Shown here: piece by piece, positions 35,337-46,197 of the stretch
How positions within the stretch are numbered: position 1 is the first letter of the stretch
Layout: every line of letters starts with the position of its first letter
Source: Linanthus parryae
Taxonomy: Eukaryota > Streptophyta > Magnoliopsida > Ericales > Polemoniaceae
Length of the DNA: 64,000 bases
Assembly: GCA_023055425.1 (NCBI GenBank)
Contig: JALGPY010000003.1
Span: forward strand, 55,475,891 to 55,539,890
Direction of reading: 5' to 3'
Translations under genes and position numbers: made by a program
The notes under the pieces: generated by a model
Databases searched by the model: none
What the model was told of the DNA's origin: nothing
What the model saw: the letters and a program-made list of their open reading frames with translations, nothing else

Positions 35337-36400
35337 GAAACTTAATTAGGGACGTACCCTCCATCTCATATTGTGTATTCTACTCCTCGTACATCTGTCT
35401 TCTTTGAATTCTAATTCAAAATCAAATTGAGACTCGCGATACCCTTTTTTTTTAGGCTGACTCGCGATACCTTTATGAACACAGCTAAGGTAAACCTTGT
35501 CAGTTTGTTGATCGAAGATTCTTTTATGAAACTTGTGTCGAATGTAACATATCAATTTTTGGGATGGACATAGTAATCTTTAACATTAATTAGCAGTGTA
35601 ATGGTTTGCTCTGTTGTTGTAAACACGTAAATGGTTTACTCTATATAACTTCAATGTAACAACAAGCTAAAGTCAAACGATTTATTCTATATAACTTCAA
35701 TATAACATCAAGCTAAGATAAACCGTGAAGTAGAGGCCACCAGGCCTTAAATGGTAGTCATGACGCGCCTGAAAATATCTACTAAAAAATTGTGACTGCA
35801 TAGTTAATCGGTTGCAGAGAGAGAAGAGGCTCAGTTAATTCCACGATTGAAAAAATATGTCGGTTGTTGGAGGTGAGAGCAATCCATCTATTGTTTAGTC
35901 ACTAATTCATGGATCATCCATCCGTCAATGTATGTTGGCAAGAAACATGTTTGGTCTTTTAAGCAGTAGATTAGAAAATAGTTGAGAGAAAATATCTGAT
36001 GGTGTTTCGTCACACCAACTAGAGACTTCCCTAATTATGGCATAAGACAAGTGTGCATGCTTTGTGATTTTCTCGTCATGCATTGATGTATGGGAAGTTG
36101 CTTCATTTTACTCCGCATGAAAGTCCTGGGGATGTTATTCTGATGTTGAGAGAAATGGTGCATAACAAGGATATAGATGAAGTTGATTTAAAGGGAGAAT
36201 AATCTGGGTTAAGTTCAAGACAGACTTTATTTTATGTCACCTTTGCCTAACCAAGCATCAGCACACCTTTCCTTTGCTTTAGGAACCCATAACTAAGCAG
36301 CTAAGAGTAGCTGACAATTGTTTTGTGCGGACCAGTTTTACAAGTACAAATATTGATAGTTTTTGTTTGTTTAGTGTCTCTCAATGAACTTTAATAGTCC
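35337..36400. other. gene-free stretch
   Basis: AT-rich sequence with no ORF of recognisable similarity. A short direct repeat around TTTACTCTATATAACTTCAAT / TTTATTCTATATAACTTCAAT lies near 35634-35703. Nothing else is seen. Confidence 0.5.
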
Positions 36401-36600
36401 TTTTTTTTTCTTAACTGTGGTGTCCGGGCCAGCTTGAGACCTCGACTAATCCACCGGGCCTAGGGTATACCTACAGTTCCTGCAGGTGGCAATCCCCAGT
36501 GCCCCAGGGATTATTGGCTTTCGTAGGGTTCGAACCTGGGACCTAAGCGGAGCAAACACCTTAAATCCCAAGCATCACCCACTAGGCCAACCCCTTGGGG
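36401..36600 (-). mobile_element. tRNA-derived SINE
   Basis: The minus strand has an RNA polymerase III A box, TTGGCCTAGTGGG, at 36590-36578 and a B box, AGGTTCGAACC, at 36537-36527, about 40 bases apart as in tRNA genes. An unrelated body follows, then an A-rich tail (complement of T9 at 36401-36409). The region downstream of the B box does not fold into an acceptor arm, so it is not a tRNA gene. This is the usual structure of plant SINEs. No clear target duplication was found. Confidence 0.8.
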
Positions 36601-39090
36601 TTTAAGTTGGATAGTTCTGACCTACAGGGGTACAGTTCTAGAAAAATCTGAACAAGAATGTAACATTTGTGTGGGTTCAAATGATCCCGGAGGGCACTGT
36701 GGGAGCCCGCCCCTGTGTGGCTCTGAACTAGTCACTTTTGTTGTCATCCCTCAAAGAATGTCCCCTTGCCGGTTATGGACTGCTAACTGTGCAATTTTTT
36801 TTGTCTTGTTGAGCTTAGTAACTCGGCATTGCTCATCCAGAATCCAAGGAAGATCAAACGTAATGAGTTGGTATTACTCAATCATATATGTCCTAACACC
36901 TCATTTTCCAGCTCCATATGTGTGTTCACAGCCAATGTCTTGATCTTATTTGTTCCAAGTTAGTTTGGAAAAGGGTGGTGTCTATTTCAGAAGTGAGAAC
37001 TAAATGCAAGTGAACAAGAAAAGCTGAGAGACCTGTTGTTAGACTGTTTTTAGAGACTATAGTGAATGGAAAATAGAGTCGAGGTATCTACTGAAGAAAA
37101 TTTATCCGCCGAAAGTTCAGATGTTTCTTCGTATGTAAATCATCAAGAATTAAGTTTTTATCTGTCTGTATTTTCCTCCCAAAGCATGCTTAGCTCTTTC
37201 TTATCTCTTTGGAACAGTTCGCGTTTCTAAAATTACCTTAACCTGGTAGAAAAAACACATGTACCTAGGTTTCTGTAACCTCTCTATTTAGTTTTCGTAG
37301 CCACATGTGTGGTAGTTTTAGAAAAAAACAAAAACGATTTGAATGCCAAATCACATTCCATCTTTCTTGTACTTTGCCTGAATCCTGTTGCTGCTGCTTG
37401 ACTGTTAGGTTAATTCCTACGGACATTATGAGGTAGGTTAGATAGGTAGTTGTTTGGTTCTTGGAAAATGTGAGCTTACGGTGAGCAGAGCGAATGTAAA
37501 TACACTAGTGCATCGACAATAGATTAGTTAAATGACTCCAAAATAAAGAGTCAAAATCATGTCCGCAGTAGACAAATAACTTGCTATTTTAGTTTCCTTG
37601 ATTTTAGCCTCTCCTTGTTACTTTTGTGAAATGCAAGAACAAGTGTAACTAGTTTCAATTTAGCAGTACTAGATTGGAAAATGTTAACTCGCTAAAATGT
37701 AAAATCATTATTTTTGGCGCCAAAATGCAACCAAGTCATGTCCAGAATAAAAAAAGTACCTATCCAAACACGGAAACACCCTATATGACCGTGTTATGAT
37801 GTCTGCTCTATGGATATTATTAATTGATCATTGCATTTGTTTTTCTGCAGTGTAGCAAGCACAACAATGGAATAAAATTGCGGAAAGTACTTCAACCACA
37901 GGGTGTGGTTGGGCTCGATCAACAGCATTCCTGTTTGTTGGCGTATTTAACAATCGCTTGTACTTTCAGTTAAAACTACTAGAGATGATGTGGATTCCTT
38001 GAGGAAGTGTTTGAACCAGGATAATTATTTGTTGTTAATGTGTTTGGAGCCGTTAGAATATACAAGATTGGCATGCTTTATTTTCAATTGTTTGATAAGC
38101 TTGCCGAGAGAATCTTTATTTCTTTCTTTTGAATAACACAACAGTGGATCATGAATAATATTCTTCATGCGTGATTGATTATTTAAGTTTTCTGTTGTTA
38201 TGGGGGTGAACCAGGCGCAATCTCTTTGCTCTGCAATGAGCTAATAAAGTTATCTGGGACTGGAGTGAGCGATTGACTACAACACTCCAACTTAACTCAG
38301 AGGATGTCACCAAAAAGCTTTCTGTGAAGTTATACTTAGCTAGAAGAAGAGGAACTGAATGTTCTCATAGCTAGCCAACTGGAATCGCGTCTATTAAGAC
38401 ACATGTAAGTACAGACCTTCTGGGCTTTGATTGGAAGTAGCTTCTGGACTTTAATTGGAAGTAGAGCACCATGCGGTGAGCACTTCAAAAAATTCTCGAC
38501 CTTCTGGTATAAAAAAATTCTCGACCTTCTGGTAGATACTATATACGAAATGAGTCTGAGTAACTGTTCAAGTTCTGCTACTCAGTGAATAAGCTCTTCT
38601 CGGGCTTGGCTTGAGCTCGCTTCGAGCTTGATATGTGTATGTTAGTCTCTAGGCTGGCTCTTAAAGAAATGGTTCTAGGTTTGAGTTCGTCTTGAGCTTG
38701 GTGGGCTCATCAACTACAGAGTTGGAGCTTTCAAGCGTATTAGGCACGAGAATTTGTGGATAAACGCTTGTGAGTATTAAACTATAATTTGAACTAACTC
38801 TCAACCTTAACAAAAAATCTCATAACATACAATTTTTATTAATAAACAAAGATATCGTTCCCAAACTAGTCATTGATGCATTCCGTCATCAAAATAAGTA
38901 ATGTGTTCATTGCAAGCAAAGAAGATCCAATCACACTTGCCGCGGTTCGCATATGTAGTACTCTTTAATGCACTTCAACTCAAATAGCAACAAGTTCAAA
39001 ATCTTTTAAGGAAATTAGGACATAGATTAACATAAACACTACTTCATGATTTGCTAATTTTACTTGCTGCCATTAAGTGAGCAGACATCA
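36601..39090. other. gene-free stretch
   Basis: About 2.5 kb with only short, unrecognised ORFs. Small tandem repeats occur: TTTGATTGGAAGTAG / TTTAATTGGAAGTAG near 38426-38463, and AAATTCTCGACCTTCTGGTA twice near 38489-38534. A pyrimidine-rich TTTTTCTGCAG at about 37840-37851 resembles a splice acceptor, but no exon is supported. Confidence 0.5.
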
Positions 39091-40555
39091 TACTCTAGAA
39101 GGGGGGGGGGGGGGGGTTGGGGTTGAATAGAGTATGAAAACTTTTTTGCAAAACGCAGATTTTAACTAATTAACTTTGTTAGAAAATCAAATCTCAAAGC
39201 CTTGAGATTTTAGAGAACAATCAGAATCTTTCAAAGGCAAAATAGAAAGCTTCAAGGCCTTGAACTCTAACCAGTTCTGAACAGCTTATAAACCCTAGTT
39301 TGATTTGAGTTGTATGCAACAGAAAATAACAAAACTGTAAAGTAAAGAACACAATGCAATTTACAGAGTTCAGTCCCAATGGACCTAATTTCTGCCTGAG
39401 GGATCTAATCCCACCAGGATTGGGCAAACACTTCTTATTACTCACACAGAAACAGCCTTATATCTTCAAGCCTAAGTGATTTCCCTTACACCTATACAGC
39501 TTGTGGTTCCAAACTTATATAGTATCAGCTACTAACTGTTGAGCTAACAAGAACCTCTTGTTGTTCACTTGAACAACTAACCACTAGGTTTAGTGAGGTT
39601 TTAGGTATACAAAAGATAAGCAGATTACAAAACAGAAGAAAAACACAGTAGAAGAATAAGCTTGTGAAGGCCTTGATGTGCTCTTCTGGAAACTGGAATG
39701 ATTGATCTTCTGAAATCTGGAATTGAAGCTTGAATGTCTATGTGTTTGAATGATTGATCTCCCACGAATATTTCACACCTCTCTCAGTTTTCTGCAAGCC
39801 TCTTCTTCTTTCAAAATTCAACCCAGTCTTTTATCTACTCACTGCAACTGAATGAGAGATTTTAGGATCTTAGTTCTTACAAATCCTCTTCCTGTTTCAA
39901 CTGCAATTCAAACAGCTCTGAGTAGATATCCGTTGGAGTTTGTTGAGATTGCATTTGCACGTTTAACAAACCTGCAAAAACATTAAAACATAACAACAAA
40001 ACCCAGAAATTTAACAGCACTAAGTCTGTTTGGATTTCCAATTTCTGAATAAGAACTGGATGAAAGAATAAAACAATAATTTGATTAACTTCTGAAACAT
40101 ATAACTCATGATAAACTAGTTTAAGACTCTTAGAAGTCATTAAAGAATCACAATAATAAAGATCAAACCCTGCAAGAAAGAATCAAATTAATTATGTAAA
40201 GCTTTCAGCAGCTCAAGGCATATCTCAAGGCCTTGAAGCTCTGAACATGCTTCACAGTCTTCCAATGTTAAGACCAGAAATCTTAGATTATCTCTGATCA
40301 GCATATCTGCAATTGTGTTAGATATATAGAGAATATAAAACATAAATATTTTGCAGCAAATCTCTGATCTATATAATCAGATAGCCAATCTGCAACACAA
40401 GATTGTTAGAACATTCAGAATAATAAAGCTACTGTCAAGGCTTTGAAGCTCTGTCAGTATCTCAAGGCCTTGGAGCATCAGAAATGCTTTGTCTTTGTAT
40501 TTCATCACTCAAAACAGTTAATTCGAAAACACACTTAAGGGTCTTTGAGTCAATA
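39091..40555 (-). repeat. 3' LTR of the SIRE-like element, terminal part missing
   Basis: It aligns with 46236-47875. On the minus strand it starts TATTGACTCAAAGACC (a G-to-A change from TGTTGACTC) next to the polypurine tract. It stops matching at 39091 (TACTCTAGAAGG), about 37 bases short of the terminus present in the other LTR. It contains a G16 run at 39101-39116, against G7 in the other copy. Confidence 0.85.
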
Positions 40556-40575
40556 GTCTCCCCCTTGATGAAAGA
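40556..40575 (-). other. polypurine tract of the SIRE-like element
   Basis: The minus strand reads ATCAAGGGGGAGAC immediately before the LTR start at 40555. The position and purine content are as expected. Confidence 0.8.
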
Positions 40576-40945
40576 CAAAACCCATAATCTTGTGTAAATA
40601 TCTCTGCAATTCCTTGTAAGAATTAGATATCAACATATTGCAGATACAATAGACAAAAATACCAGTCAAACCATCTTAACACAAATAATCAGATAACACA
40701 GATAATACCAGAGCACAAATGATTAACAAAAACATCTAAATATTATTATTCAAGTACTGAAAGTAACCTTCAAAACCACATAATTTCTCCCCCTTTTTGA
40801 CTTTCATCAAACAAAGGTGAAGAAATGTTGGATCATTACTCAGAGTCTTAAAAAAATATTCCTAGAAAGTCAAGGCCTTGAGAACAGAAAAGAAGACAAG
40901 AAAAAAATAGAAGGAAAGGTTCAAGGCTTTGGTCTTCACTGATCG

Positions 40946-42399
40946 TCATTTCTTTTTTGATGTCTGGCCTTTCTCTGAGCCTTCTCCAACTTCTTCATCA
41001 CTTTCAGCATCATCATCAGACTGATTTTCATCTTGTTCAGCTTCCAACTCTGCAACAACTTCCTCAATGATTTCATCCACCTTTTTGTTCTTAACCTGCA
41101 CTGAATCACCCTCTGTAGCTGCATCAACTCCTGTGTCTTCACCAGCTTCTTCTTCATCAGTCTGCTCATATAGATATTTTGAAGTGAGCACCACTGGAAT
41201 TGGCTTCTTTTTCCTTCTTCAAGAAATCACCTAGCCTTTCATCTGAGTCAACACTGGTGTCATGACTAGTAGCAGAAGAAATCTTCTCCAAGTTCAAACC
41301 TTTGATGACAACATCCAGTTTTCCATTCATCACATTCATCAAACCCTTGAACTGGTTAAATTCAGAAGACATATCAAATAACCTTTGTCTGAGATCTTCA
41401 AGCTCAACCTGTTGATCTTCAAATTTATTAACCAACAAAGAGTAATCCTTATTTGCTTGTCCTTTTCCTGATGTAGCCTCCTTTGGTTTAGCAAACTCCT
41501 TTTCCTTAAGATCAGCCTTTGACAACTCTGAATAGAACATCCAATGACCTTTCCCAGTCTAAACTACTCCATTCCTCTGTAAGTCAGTTTCATCAACTAA
41601 CCCAAAACCTCCAGTAATCTTTTCCTCCCGTTTTACAGGTACATCAAAATGCTCAAAGAAAAGAGGTAATAGGTTGGCATAGGGAAGAGGTTGGTTTCTA
41701 GTTCTAGTAGCACAATAGATCATATGCTCCATAACCACTGTTGGCAAGTCTATCCCAAACCCTAGCACAGATATATCAGAATGAGAACTTTATCAGTAAC
41801 CAACTCCCTTGAGTTTTCCCTAGGAACAACACTCCTCATCAGAATTGTTAACAAAATCTTAGCTTCACAGTTGAGCACAGAGTGTGTCAACTGTTTTGGA
41901 CCAGAGTTTACACCATCAATGAAAAACATTTCTTTTGCCTTTTCTAGATACTCCTTCCTATCAGGATAATCTCCAACATTATACTTCCTAGGAATGCCCA
42001 AGACTTTGGAAAAAGTCCTATGATCTAGCCTCAAGTTTATCCCAGCTACCTTAGAAGTTAACACCATCTTATCATCTCCTTCTTGAACCAGAATAATCTA
42101 GTTAACCTAGGATAAGCTTTTGAACTAGGATTTAACACCTTCCAAACTGCAGTATTCCTTAACTTCCTCATACAATCAATATCCAGTTTATCCAATAATT
42201 CTTCAGAAACCATACTAGAAAAAGAAACCTTAGAAGAAGCATATCCTTGCATCCACACAGTCCTAACTTCAGAACTAACAAACCAATCTGAAGGAAGTGC
42301 ATTTTTACCTTGATAACCCTTTTTGGTTGCAGCAGCAACCTGCTTAACCCTTGTTTTCTTAACTCTTGATAACCCTTTTTGGTTATCTTCCAGCAGCAA
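40946..42399 (-). pseudogene. env-position ORF (plant transposon-protein family), broken
   Basis: Several minus-strand frames, 42399-42058, 42067-41762, 41768-41559, 41540-41166 and 41194-40946, read as one protein with two or three frameshifts and a stop. The central part (RTFSKVLGIPRKYN, NCEAKILLTILMRSVVPREN, YANLLPLFFEHFDVP) resembles the domain found in the extra ORF of SIRE-type copia elements, often labelled envelope-like or putative plant transposon protein. It is followed by a coiled-coil-like stretch (about 41480-41320) and a very acidic tail (about 41130-40960). Its role is unknown; an envelope function is a historical label, not shown here. Confidence 0.65.
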
Positions 42400-42434
42400 C
42401 CTTGATAACCCTTTTTGGTGCCACCAGTCTGGCT

Positions 42435-42656
42435 TTACACTTTGCCATTCTCATCAAGCTTATTTCTGATCACCCATCTGGTTCCTATAACTGATTTCTC
42501 TTTTGGTCTGGGAACCAGATTCCATACCTTGTTTCTTTCAAATTCATTCAGCTCACTCTGCATTGCAATGATCCAGTCTGCATCTTCCAGTGCTTCCTTG
42601 GTATTTTTAGGCTCAATCAATGATACAAATGCACTAAAAGCACACAAGTTCTTCAA
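42435..42656 (-). pseudogene. reverse transcriptase N-terminal stub
   Basis: The frame contains EPKNTKEALEDADWIIAMQ and NKVWNLVPRP, ending RWVIRNKLDENGKV. This is the conserved start of copia reverse transcriptase. The sequence then switches at about 42430 to the env-position ORF, so the fingers, the catalytic Y-x-D-D palm and RNase H are gone. Short repeats of CCAAAAAGGGTTATCAAG (three copies in 42304-42422) sit at the junction. Confidence 0.85.
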
Positions 42657-42780
42657 TTGTCCTCTTGTCTGAGTTCCAGTTGATGGATCAAATATGATAT
42701 TATCAGCTCGATGATCTGCAAGATACTTAAACTTCTATCTTGGTACCCCATGAATATGTTCCTTCAAGGCTTTGAGTTCT

Positions 42781-44281
42781 TCAAACAGTAGAGGGAGCAT
42801 CATAGAAAGTTTCAGTTTCTGTCTCAAGGCTTTGAGATTTTGGTTCTGCAGGAGGTTCAAGGCTTTGAGATTCTACTGATTGATTATGCACTTTAGTTTT
42901 GCCTCTGTCCTCTTTTACAACATCATCATCAGACTCATGCTTGTTCAAATTTAGATCTGCAAAACTTTCACTCAGAGAATCTTTAGTACTTTCATCAAAA
43001 AAACACATGAATACTCTCTTCCACAATCTTGATTTTTCTATTGTAAACTCTATAAGCTTTGCTAGTTTGAGAATATCCAAGAAATACACCTTCATCACTC
43101 CTAGCATGAAATTTACCAAGATTGTCTCTACCATTATTATGCACAAAACAGATACAACCAAAAGGTTTGAAATAAGAAACACTAGGCTTCCTACCTTTAA
43201 ATAGCTCGTAAGGAGTCTTTTTCAAATTAGGTTTAATCAAGCATCTATTTAGCACATAATTAGTAGTATTAACAGCTTCTGCCCACAAGAACTTTGGAAA
43301 ATTACTTTCAAGTAGCATGGTTCTAGACATATCCTCAAGTGTCCTATTTTTCCTTTCAACTACTCCATTTTGCTGTGGAGTTCTAGGTGCAGAGAAGTTG
43401 TGAGAAATGCCATGCTTTGCAAAAAATAAATCGAAGTCAAGTTGATCAAATTCCCTACCATGATCACTTTTAATGGATGCAACAGGTAAATTTTTCAAAG
43501 TTTGAAGCTCTTTACACAATCTAGAAAATTCAGATAAGGCTTCTGTTTTGTCTCTAATAAACATCACCCAAGTAAATCTAGAATAATCATCTACTATAAC
43601 AAGCATATACCTCTTACCTTTCAGGGTCTGAACTCTCATAGGACCACACAAGTCCATATGCAACAGTTCTAAGGGTCTAGAAGTACTTACAAAGTTCTTT
43701 GGCTTGAATGAGCTTCTGGTTTGCTTACCTTGTACACGTGCCTTGCAAACCTCATTATCTGAAAATTTTTGTGATGGTAAACATCTTAAAGAATCCTTTG
43801 AGATGAGTTTATTCAAGGTGTGTATGCTAATATGCCCAAGCTTTCTGTGCCTAAGCTTTGAATCTTCCTTCAAGGCTTTGAGGCATTTTAACTTGTCACC
43901 TGCAACACTGTTAGTACTCATAGCATATAGATTATATGATCTAGGAGCAGTGAGTATGCAATCACCAGATTTCTCATCTTGCACCACACATTTTTCCTTG
44001 TCAAATATAGATTTATAACCTTTATCACATAACTGAGAGATACTAAGCAGATTATACTTAAGTCCATCAACCAGATAAACATAAGATATAGAGTTAGTAT
44101 AACCATTACCAATACTACCTATACCAATAATATTGCATTTTGCTTTGTCACCAAGTGTGATTGTTCCTCCAGATTTTTCTGTAAGCTCAGTAAAGAGAGA
44201 TTTCTTTCCACTCATATGTCTGGAACATCCACTGTCTAATATCCATTTCTGATCTTTCAAGGCCTTGGTGACATCCTGCAA
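42781..44281 (-). pseudogene. copia protease and integrase, near-intact
   Basis: The long frame 44281-42995 begins KWILDSGCSRHMSG, the copia aspartic protease active site (D-S-G). GAG-pre-integrase follows (HRKLGHIS ... NEVCKAR), in which the last zinc-binding Cys of the HHCC motif is Arg. The integrase core has its acidic residues in LLHMDLCGPM, SIKSDHGREF and PQQNGVVERKNR. After GVFLGYS a frameshift near 43000 leads to the linker ORF up to 42781, rich in Ser and Glu. The integrase core looks intact but the zinc finger is damaged. Confidence 0.88.
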
Positions 44282-44378
44282 AAGTAAATCATTGCCTTAA
44301 CAGGCTGTTAGACCATGTGCAGAACTTTGATTCATACTCAGAATCAGCCATGTTTGGTGGTCTAATTCTTTTTGGAAT

Positions 44379-45236
44379 TCAAATCTGCCTAACCTGTCCC
44401 TTAAGCTGATAAGGATAAGTATTCCTCATAATGTGAGGTTCTGATCTTCTGATGGGACAAGTTAATCTGACATGACCAATTTTTTCACAGTAATGACACT
44501 TTGGAGAATGTCTGCTACCAGATTTGAATAAAGTAGTTTGGCTTTTCTTTGGAAAATTTGGATTATAGCCAATCCCACTTTTATGCATTGATTTCAGACT
44601 TCCTCCAAGAATGAGATTTAGATTATGTTGTGAGCCTGTAAAACTAGCTAGGACCTTCTTAGACTCTTGAAGTTTCTCAGTCAAAGAACATATTTGTTGT
44701 TCTAAATCCTCAGAATGAGTTTTTAGATCAGCATATCTTTCAGTCAAAAGAGTGTTTTGATCAACAAGCTCTTTTATCTATGCCTTCAAGGCTTTGAACC
44801 TGCTGTCCAAGGCCTTGAAGTCCCTTTCAATTTTTGTCTTAGAAACTTCAAAAGTTTTGTTGGTAAAAACTAGGTCCAGGTTTTCTTTTACCTGCTCATG
44901 AATCTTAATCTTTAAAGCAGAAATCTCATTTCTATAACTTTCCTCATTTAAAAACATACTCTTGAGAATTTCAGGAAGTACATCAGAAGGACTAGCAAGA
45001 AGATTTTTTACCATTTCTTCAATATGCCTGTCTGATGATTTTTTTTCATCATGCTTGGCCATGAAGCACAAGTTTGCTTGATCTTCTTCTGTGTCTGAGT
45101 CACTTGATGAATCTGAATCACTCCAGGAAGCCATCATGTCTTTCTTCCTTCTATTGTCCCTATCTTTCTTCTGAAAGTTCCTGTTCTTCTTCTTTTGTGG
45201 ACATTCCCTTACTAAATGATCTGCATCACCAAACAA
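44379..45236 (-). pseudogene. gag C-terminal region with zinc knuckles, frameshifted
   Basis: Two minus-strand frames. 45236-44778 starts with a degenerate knuckle (only DADHLVREC remains), followed by a Ser/Asp-rich stretch and a long coiled coil. 44747-44379 has a complete CCHC knuckle, CHYCEKIGHVRLTC. A gag with a long coiled-coil spacer and a second knuckle is typical of SIRE-type copia. A stop near 44778 separates the two frames. Confidence 0.75.
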
Positions 45237-45384
45237 TTCATTACTTTAGTTTTATGTGATTGTGATGAAGATTTACCTTTGTAGTCCTTGCTGCTTGAAG
45301 TTCTTGATCTCTCTCTGTTGTATTCCATGTTACCAGAGTTTCTTTTCTTCTTGAGAATCCTGGCCAAGGCCTTGGAGATCAATG

Positions 45385-46131
45385 CTAAAGCCTCTTCATC
45401 ATCATGCTCATCTTCAGTCTCAAGGATTTGAGACTTTCACTGTCTTTGGCCTTAAGTGCTAAGTTCTTGATGTTTTCACTCAAATCACCTTCTACATCCT
45501 TCATTGACATTTCATGAGTGAGAAGCTTTCCTTGTAGATCATCTAGCTGAAGAAGACTTAAATCCTGAGCTTTCTCAATGGCTGTTGTCTTTGGCTCCCA
45601 CTTGGCTTTTGGCAAGCTTTTCAGTATTTTCCCGACCTTTTCCTCATTTGAGAACTTCTTTCCCAAAGACTCCAGATTATTCACCACATCAGTGAATCTT
45701 TTGAACATATCCTTAATGGTCTCATCTGAGTTCATTTTGAACAACTCATATTGTCTCAGAAGTAGGTTGATTTTGGTCTTCTTAACCTGGCTTGTTCCTT
45801 CGTATGTCACAACAAGTTTGTCCCATACTTCTTTGGCACTCTTGCAATTGGACACTCTGTTGAACTCATCTGCATTAAGAGCACAGTATAACAGATTCAT
45901 AGCCTTGTAATGTTTTGATACCTTTTCCAGTTCAGTAACTGAGAGATTTTCCTCAGACTTGATACATCTGACTCCCTCAATAGCAGTGCAGTACTCATGA
46001 GGACCATTCTGAACTATTGACCACAGTTCCATGTCTTGATCTATGATGAACATCTTCATCAATGCCTTCCAGTGCATGAAATTATCACCATGGAGGTCTG
46101 TTGGCTGCCCTTCCTTGTGAGAATCCACCAT
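45385..46131 (-). pseudogene. copia gag N-terminal region (UBN2-type)
   Basis: A 248-codon frame starting with ATG 53 bases from the primer-binding site. It contains FMHWKALMKMFI, AKEVWDKLVVTYEGT, INLLLRQYELFKM and ESLGKKFSNEEKVGKILKSLP, the conserved core of plant copia gag. The frame fails after 45385 and the knuckle region follows in another frame, so gag is broken. Confidence 0.88.
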
Positions 46132-46183
46132 CTCCTACATTACACATAGTCACAAGATTGTTAGATGTATATTAGTGACCCAA

Positions 46184-46195
46184 GCTCTGATACCA
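46184..46195 (-). other. primer-binding site for initiator tRNA-Met (SIRE-like element)
   Basis: The minus strand reads TGGTATCAGAGC, two bases after the LTR terminus CTTTCA at 46198. The orientation agrees with the coding strand. Confidence 0.95.
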
Positions 46196-46197
46196 AT

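Noticed and set aside
36527..36590. tRNA gene
   Set aside because: A and B boxes are present, but there is no acceptor stem or cloverleaf; an unrelated body and A-tail follow, so it is a SINE.
42415..42672. Plus-strand ORF of 85 codons
   Set aside because: It is the antisense shadow of the reverse transcriptase stub.
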